Source of the DNA: Enoplolaimus lenunculus
Taxonomy: Eukaryota; Nematoda; Enoplea; Enoplida; Thoracostomopsidae
NCBI GenBank assembly: GCA_030248215.1
Contig: JASANG010003612.1
Span: 93,305-157,304 of the forward strand
Direction: 5' to 3'
Length of the DNA stretch: 64,000 bases
The notes beneath the pieces are model-generated. The model saw only the letters and a program-made list of their open reading frames with translations, had not been told where the DNA came from and ran no database searches. Shown here in pieces: positions 58,482 through 64,000 of this stretch. The number at the start of each line of letters is the position of its first letter. Position 1 is the first letter of the stretch. A program made the translations under genes and the position numbers.

Positions 58482-59651
58482 TCTATATATTAAAGCTGGA
58501 ACGCCCCACGTACGTATTTTGGGCATCGTTCCAGCAAAATCCAGACAACAACTGTTGTTTCGAGTTTCTTAGTAAATATTAGTGTTTAGATGTTTTGTAT
58601 TTTGTTCTATTAGACAAATTGCGGTTTATTGTATTGATGGATATTTATATGTTGTCTTTAGCTATGTTCAAATTGCGAAGTGTATTTTCCACTACAGAAG
58701 GAAATCTCAGTTAAAACTTTATTAGGAATGGATGCAGTACCGAGCAAAGGACCACGTATACATTAAAATGACGATTTGGTTGTTTGAGTTGTCATTAAGC
58801 TTCAAAGCTTAGGCAAGACTTGCTTAAAAACAAATAGTCTAGAACATACTCCAAAACCCAGTATAACAGGAGTTGCACATGTGTGCAACTACGGATTACT
58901 AGTATAAAGTTAAGTTCCAATATTTTTTTACTTGAAAACACTTATTCATGCATCGGATACAGATCAGATATGAACGAGTGTCCCAGTTGCATCCCAGGGT
59001 TTTCATATTAATTTAACGGTATTACGAGGTTAAAATCGGCATTATATTTGACAAAGCTTTAATATTTTCTTAACGAAACTTGGGCAGCCCATTTTAAAAC
59101 GACCAAGTTTATTGCTTTGTATTTTTGGATGATCGTACACTGTAAAAAATTGGGAGTCAAATTGACTCTCTCAGAAATAGGCTTTTCCTGACTACACAAA
59201 CTGAGTCAAATTTGGCTCCGCCAGAGTCAAATTGAGCGATTCAATGAAGCGAATTTGACTCTGGCGGAGTCGAATTTTGACTCAGTTTGTGTAGTCAGGA
59301 AAAGCCTATTTCTGAGAGAGTCAATTTGACTCCCCGTTTTTTACAGTGTACTTAAGTTGTATCATAAAAATTCTGGTACACGTAGTTCCACACATGTTCA
59401 ACTGGACTAAAGCTTCTCTTTCCCTATGCTAAATTGTTGCATGGGCCCTTATATTTAAGTGAACGAAATTTTAAAAACTGCTTTTTGAAAAGCTGTCGCA
59501 CTTTGCAGATATTAAACACATCTGAAACAATAGGTATTCTCAATACATACTGTCTTAATTTGCATTCGTAACGCAAACAAAAATCTGTTGGAAACTTGGA
59601 ACGCTGCCCAAAATACCTACGTACGTGGGACGTTCCAGCTTCAATATATAG
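58482..59651. mobile_element. 1.2 kb element with 45-50 base terminal inverted repeats
   Basis: The left end reads tctatatattaaagctggaa then cgccccacgtacgtattttgggc; the right end is the inverse with a few changes. Each end is itself partly palindromic (gctggaacg...cgttccagc). No transposase ORF lies inside. It contains the palindromic MITE at 59138-59348. A single end of the same family is at 48033-48083. Confidence 0.65.
59138..59348. mobile_element. Near-perfect 211-base palindromic MITE
   Basis: It is flanked by TA (59136-59137 and 59349-59350). Arms begin cactgtaaaaaattgggagt and its inverse, and match almost throughout to a short central region near 59235-59250. It is the best preserved member of the family at 45224-45434, 60327-60559, 23510-23618 and 24794-24913. 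It lies inside the element at 58482-59651. Confidence 0.85.
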
Positions 59652-59913
59652 ATATACTAGTGAAAGGGACATTCATCAAAACTTAAAACAGAAACAAAAA
59701 AATTACAACCTAAATATCCAAAAAATTTCAATATATAAAACCATTTTGTTCAAAACGTCTGTTATGAAGGTTAAACCGAAAACATACCACCTTCGAGGTT
59801 TCGTATGCTCACAACTTTGTTTTAGCTGAATAATAGTTGCTAGCAGCTTTGGCTACTGAATTTAATACTTTTGGTGCGGAAGCTTTAAAATTACAGGGCG
59901 CTAAACTTGTATT

Positions 59914-61999
59914 ATGTCATCTCGGCTAATATTATTGATTAGTTGGCTATTATTTGTCGTATGCCATACCACCAATGTGTCGGTAAGTATAAATTTCAAG
60001 TAAAAGTTCTACAAAGTCAAACTTTATGTTTTAGTGAAATTCACGTCCCTTGTCTATTCTTTCCAGATGGACTAAGAAATAATTTGAATAACAAAATAAC
60101 AGATATTTTTATATCAGAGGCTCATGTATACAACACGGTCGGACCAGTAGCATAAGCATATTCCTAAGCCTAAACGTCGGGCCTAAGCGTAATGATGAGC
60201 TCATTGTTAAGCCTTAGCCTAAGCCTAAGCAGAAAATAAGTCTAAAGCTTGAGCTTTTACTGTATTGCAGTCCCGCAGGAATACGTTTCCGCCCTGTTCT
60301 ATGTATGGGTCATATCAGATATGCTGCACTGCAAAAAATGCTGAGTCAAATTGACTCCCTCCGAAATAGGCTTTTCCGGACAACGCAAATTTGACTCCGC
60401 CGGAGTCAAATTCGACTTAATGAGTCGCTCAGTGAGTCAAATTTGACTCTGGCGAAGTCGAATTTTGACTCAGTTTGTGAGTCCGGAAAAGCCTCAGTTT
60501 GTGAGTCCGGAAAAACCTATTTCAAGGAGAGTCAATTTGACTCACCACTTTTTGCAGTGTGGCTTTAGTTTTAAACCGAGTATTTTGGCACATGATCAGC
60601 GGTCAAAATTTTATCATTCTCTTTAGCTTTTTTCCTTCAAACTTTTAGAAGCATATGTCAAAAGATTGTGCTGCATCGTTTTAGTTTAAGAACCGTAAAC
60701 ATCGTCTTACTAATTGTCCGTTAAAATAAAGGTCTTTTTGAGAGCGGATTTATTGAGCGAAGCGAAACTTCAAGCGAAACTTGTGTAATTTTGCAAAGCG
60801 ATTTGTGTTTTCTACTCTCAGGGATCGGAAGGTGGATGTCGATTCGTTTGTATGTCCGACGAAAATTTTAGGAACTGCTCAATCGATTTTGATAAACTTT
60901 TCCGTTTGAAACCATTTTATTCAAGAATTGTTCACTTCGCATTGGGGGTTCTAATATTGTATGCTGTTTGTTAGCTACAAGCTTGCGGGGTTCACGTTAT
61001 AATCGGGGCAGCTTGGGACACATGTTGTTCCTATTAGACTAGTGGGTAACATTTTGTCTGCTTGTAGACCACATATAGTATCCAAAGATTCGAATTTGTC
61101 TGCTATTGTCATGTGTAGGTCACCGTTTGTTCTTCAATATCATATGATATTCGAGGTATTGTCTGCGTATCATATGATATTCGAGGTATTGTCTGCGAAT
61201 ATCATATGATATATTTTCAAATGTCTGCATGCTTGAGGTAACATACCCAAATGATCCTGTTGAATGTCATATGATACTAGAATGTGAAATTTTAATTTTT
61301 GAATTATGAAGTTGTGGTTGTAAGTGATTTTGTGTCGGAAACGTTTTGCAGGTGTATATTTGGTATTTAAAGCACATCTGCGCCTCTGCCGTTCGATTTT
61401 CCATTGATTTATAAGCACCCACAGATTACACTGTCCTGCTGAATATCATATGATATTCGTTGAAATTTTGGAATATACGATATTCGCATAAATGTCCCAC
61501 AGTATCACGTGACATACCATCCCCTGTACACATTGATCATTTGAGATCGCGGTTTGTAAGCCAATGCCACATCACATTTCAGTTTTGTCTGTTGACCCGA
61601 TATAAGAGCCCGAATTTTAACGTTGACGTCGAATCAACATGGTACAAACTGTGCCCTACCTGCCCCGGTTTTATAACGTGAATCCCGCATAATTTAAATA
61701 ACTGGTTGCCTAAATATAGGGCTTTTTACATTCAACCTTGCTTGCAAGTCATTAAAAACCCGTGAATGCCCCCTCCTAAAAAATTGTTAGCCCCCCTAGC
61801 AAGGTAAGCTGGCTACTGGCCTGTTTGGGTACGATGAGTCTGACACAACTTGTATAATTTAAGGTTGCAAAAATACACAGTGCTTGCTGTAAAATCGTTT
61901 CAGGCAGCAAAAATAAAGTGTGACTGCCAGAAAATAGCCGAATGTGTCAAACAAATTGCAGAGCAATGCCCAAGTGACTCGATAGCGTACGTTTGTTGA
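59914..61999 (+). CDS. Two-exon gene for a 54-residue cysteine-rich secreted peptide
   Basis: Exon 1 (59914-59982) codes for MSSRLILLISWLLFVVCH and five further residues, a clear signal peptide, then a GTAAGT donor in phase 0. Exon 2 (61904-61999) follows a TTTCAG acceptor and codes for 31 residues with five Cys (KCDCQK, AECVK, EQCPS, YVC) and a TGA stop. AATAAA lies at 62031, 32 bases after the stop. Mature product would be about 30-35 residues, possibly an amphipathic helix (CQKIAECVKQIAEQC) tied by disulphides. The family is unknown; a host-defence, toxin-like or signalling peptide are all open. The 1.9 kb intron is filled with MITEs of three families. Odd Cys number could mean dimerisation or that the true mature start differs. 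Confidence 0.55.
60140..60312 (-). mobile_element. MITE family B in the small peptide gene's intron
   Basis: The right end is cgtttccgccctgttctatg followed by tatgggtc; the left end is degraded. The inside has taagcctaaacg and taagccttagcctaagcc. It gives the uninterrupted sequence around AAGCTTTAGACT that shows where family E inserted in the 3790-7598 copy. Confidence 0.65.
60327..60559. mobile_element. CACTGCAAAAAATGG palindromic MITE with internal duplication
   Basis: The ends are cactgcaaaaaatgctgagt and, inverted, cactgcaaaaagtggtgagt. The right arm contains a small duplication (cagtttgtgagtccggaaaa twice). The flanks are TG on both sides, not TA. Confidence 0.75.
60984..61689. mobile_element. 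MITE family A, intact copy
   Basis: The left end is GCGGGGTTCACGTTATAATC and the right end is ttataacgtgaatcccgc, inverted. The inside has at least seven copies of ATATCATATGATAT or close forms, some directly repeated (gtattgtctgcg units at 61155-61205). It lies in the intron of the small peptide gene. Confidence 0.8.
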
Positions 62000-62121
62000 A
62001 AACGACACAGAACGTCATAACACATGCTTCAATAAAATCAGACAGCTTGCAAGCTTGTTACCACGTATCAAACAAACTAATATCTACATTTTCATTGAAT
62101 AAAATGCCGCTGCATGCACTG

Positions 62122-62590
62122 TAGTGACCCGAATAAGAGGGAGTATGAGAGGGTTCCTTATTAAGTATGAGTCCCAATCAATAAGAGACCGCATCCCTAA
62201 TAAGAGTCCGTAACCGGATAGAGTTCCTAAACCGTAACTAGAGTCCATGAATGTCAATTATCCCAAATTGTAGTGCATAGAGTCCATAAATGTTAATTAT
62301 ACCAAATTGTTGCATAGATCACTGGTCAGCACCAATTACAGTTGAGTTCGAAACTTTAAAGCATACTTTAGTTTTGAAAATACATTCTAGTATAACCTTG
62401 CATATCGCTCAAGGTTTTCATATAAGACAAATAAACGTTTAATTCAACGGATAGTTGCAATAACCGGATATATATCATTAACAAAGACGGGTTAAAAACC
62501 CATAACAGTCCGTAACCAAATAACCGGGGAGAACCCTCTGTAGAGGCCAAAATAATTATCAGTCCCAGCGCCGTATTCGGTTCACTACAG
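62122..62590. mobile_element. Repeat family F, copy with inverted-repeat ends
   Basis: It begins ctgtagtgacccgaataaga and ends tattcggttcactacag, forming a terminal inverted repeat of about 17 bases. The inside carries repeated taagagtcc and gatagagttcc words and the conserved gttgagttcgaaactttaaa. Confidence 0.7.
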
Positions 62591-62599
62591 TATTTCAGA

Positions 62600-63170
62600 A
62601 ATATTTTTGGATCGGTAGTGCGAGTGCTCTAAGCTTTAGAAAATAAACAAAACGCCAGAACTCGAAAACAAAAAAGCACTTTAGCGCATGTTTTTAGAAA
62701 ATGATTTAGGCCAAAAACGTATAAATTTGTCATTAGTTTGTTAAAGATTGCATAAACAAAACAATTTTGGATAGATAGCTATTGTATTAAGAAACTTAAA
62801 AATCCGTAAAACTAAATTTGAACAGATTTAATTGTAAAATATATATGCAACTAACTGACACATTGCAACAAAATGACCTTCAGGCAGAGGCAGCAACGGG
62901 ATATCCGATAACGACAAGTGAATGTGTCAAAATCAAATTGTTTTTCGATTCTTATATGAGGAATATCTCGAACGTATACGAATAATTTGAGTATACAACA
63001 ACAACAACCCACGAATACTGAATGGGAATGGAACTTCCTTAGAAACTTGACGGTGTAATACTTCTGCACGATTCGTGTGTTCCCTGTCCTTTTAATACTT
63101 TAATCACAAAATCAAACTGAAGCTCTTTGTCAGCGCACACCAGGAGAGCGTTCCAATGTACATAAAACTC
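62600..63170. other. Intergenic DNA, nothing recognised
   Basis: AT-rich with no convincing gene. The minus ORF at 62851-63069 has no domain. Confidence 0.4.
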
Positions 63171-63438
63171 CATTCACACGTACAAGTTTTTGCTGCGAGA
63201 ACTGGCAGCTGCAAATTGCACGCAAAACTTGCATATTTTCATCTGCCAATGAGAGAAAGCGACTGCAATAAATTCAGTGAACTTGCATGGTTAATTCACA
63301 CATGTGAACTAAATTCCAAGCTATGATTTTTAATGAATTATATACAGCTGCAAGTTGTTCGAACGGGATTTTGGACAAAACTTGCAAGTGTAAGTTGCAG
63401 CTGAAAGTTGTCACAGCAAAAACTTGCACGTGTGAATA
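63171..63438. mobile_element. MITE with CATTCACACGTACAAGTTTT ends
   Basis: The left end is cattcacacgtacaagtttt followed by tgctg. The right end is cagcaaaaacttgcacgtgt followed by gaata, its inverse over about 25 bases. The inside repeats the words aacttgca and gcagctgcaa in both directions. No ORF. Confidence 0.8.
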
Positions 63439-63689
63439 GTGGGGCTTTACACCGTTTTATACGAATGAAACCAGTGCAAAAATTTGGAAATAACAATCAA
63501 AGCAGAGGCTTTGAATCTATTGCTTTATTTCACAGTAGGTACATTTCAGATCGTACAAAGCTGTTTTAACGAAAAAGCATGAACACGAATTAGATGAATG
63601 TTTGAAATTGGATTTTGGAAGAGGAAAATAGTAAGTTGGTATTCAGAGTTTCCATGGAAAAACTGTATTAATCCACCGAGAGAGAACTT

Positions 63690-64000
63690 TTGTAGTATCT
63701 GCGAATTTTTGTAGTGTCTGAGAATTTTTGTAGTGTCTTGGGATTTTTGTAGCGTCTGGGAATTTTTGTAGTGTCTGGAAATTTTTATAGTGTATGGAAA
63801 TTTTTGTAGTGTCTTGGAATTTTTGTAGTGTCTGAGAATTTTTATGGTTTCTGGGAATTTTTGTAGTGTCTGGGAATTTTTGTAGTGTCTTGGGATTTTT
63901 GTAGCGTCTGGGGATTTTTGTAGTGTCTGGTAATTTTTATAGTGTCTTGGAATTTTTGTAGTGTCTGAGAATTTTTATAGTTTCTGGGACTTTTTGTAGT
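63690..64000 (+). repeat. Minisatellite, unit near GAATTTTTGTAGTGTCTGG
   Basis: Around fifteen diverged units of about 19-20 bases built on tttttgtagtgtctggga run to the end of the window and probably continue beyond it. Variants atagtgt and tagcgtc occur. There is no coding potential. Confidence 0.9.

Overview
The window is AT-rich, intron-rich animal nuclear DNA. Three host genes can be rebuilt exon by exon and their products are recognisable: an IRE1 unfolded-protein-response sensor, a WASH complex subunit 1, and a SAXO-type axonemal microtubule protein. The SAXO-like gene argues for an animal with motile cilia or flagella. The species cannot be named from the sequence. All splice models come from reading frame, GT-AG (or GC-AG) signals and phase agreement; no transcript evidence was available.

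Layout. 56-1384 (minus): a complete three-exon gene for a 147-residue secreted-looking protein of unknown family. 1546-7916: tRNA-derived repeats, then a stack of at least five mobile elements inserted one inside another (3246-7916), with a broken piggyBac element at the core. 7917-11700: AT-rich intergenic DNA with one doubtful small ORF. 11716-23908 (minus): the SAXO-like gene, with introns full of MITEs. 23909-30070: intergenic, almost all repeats, including a 1.2 kb element also present inside the SAXO-like gene. 30070-30681: two 252-base direct repeats carrying tRNA-like cores. 30922-42492 (plus): IRE1 in 18 exons, 1045 codons. 42500-48430: intergenic, MITE-rich. 48435-53364 (plus): WASHC1 in 8 exons, 531 codons. 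53365-64000: repeats, a cysteine-rich exon (57942-58291, minus), a two-exon gene for a 54-residue cysteine-rich secreted peptide (59914-61999, plus), and a minisatellite running off the end.

The host genes do not form a pathway. IRE1 acts in the ER membrane, WASHC1 on endosomes and the SAXO-like protein in the axoneme. What joins the window is its mobile DNA: several short terminal-inverted-repeat families recur many times and insert into one another and into introns, and some insertions can be resolved to the base by comparing filled and empty copies. The least explained items are the two small secreted-protein genes, the duplicated-motif cysteine-rich exon, and a repeat element whose copies keep a similar reading frame.
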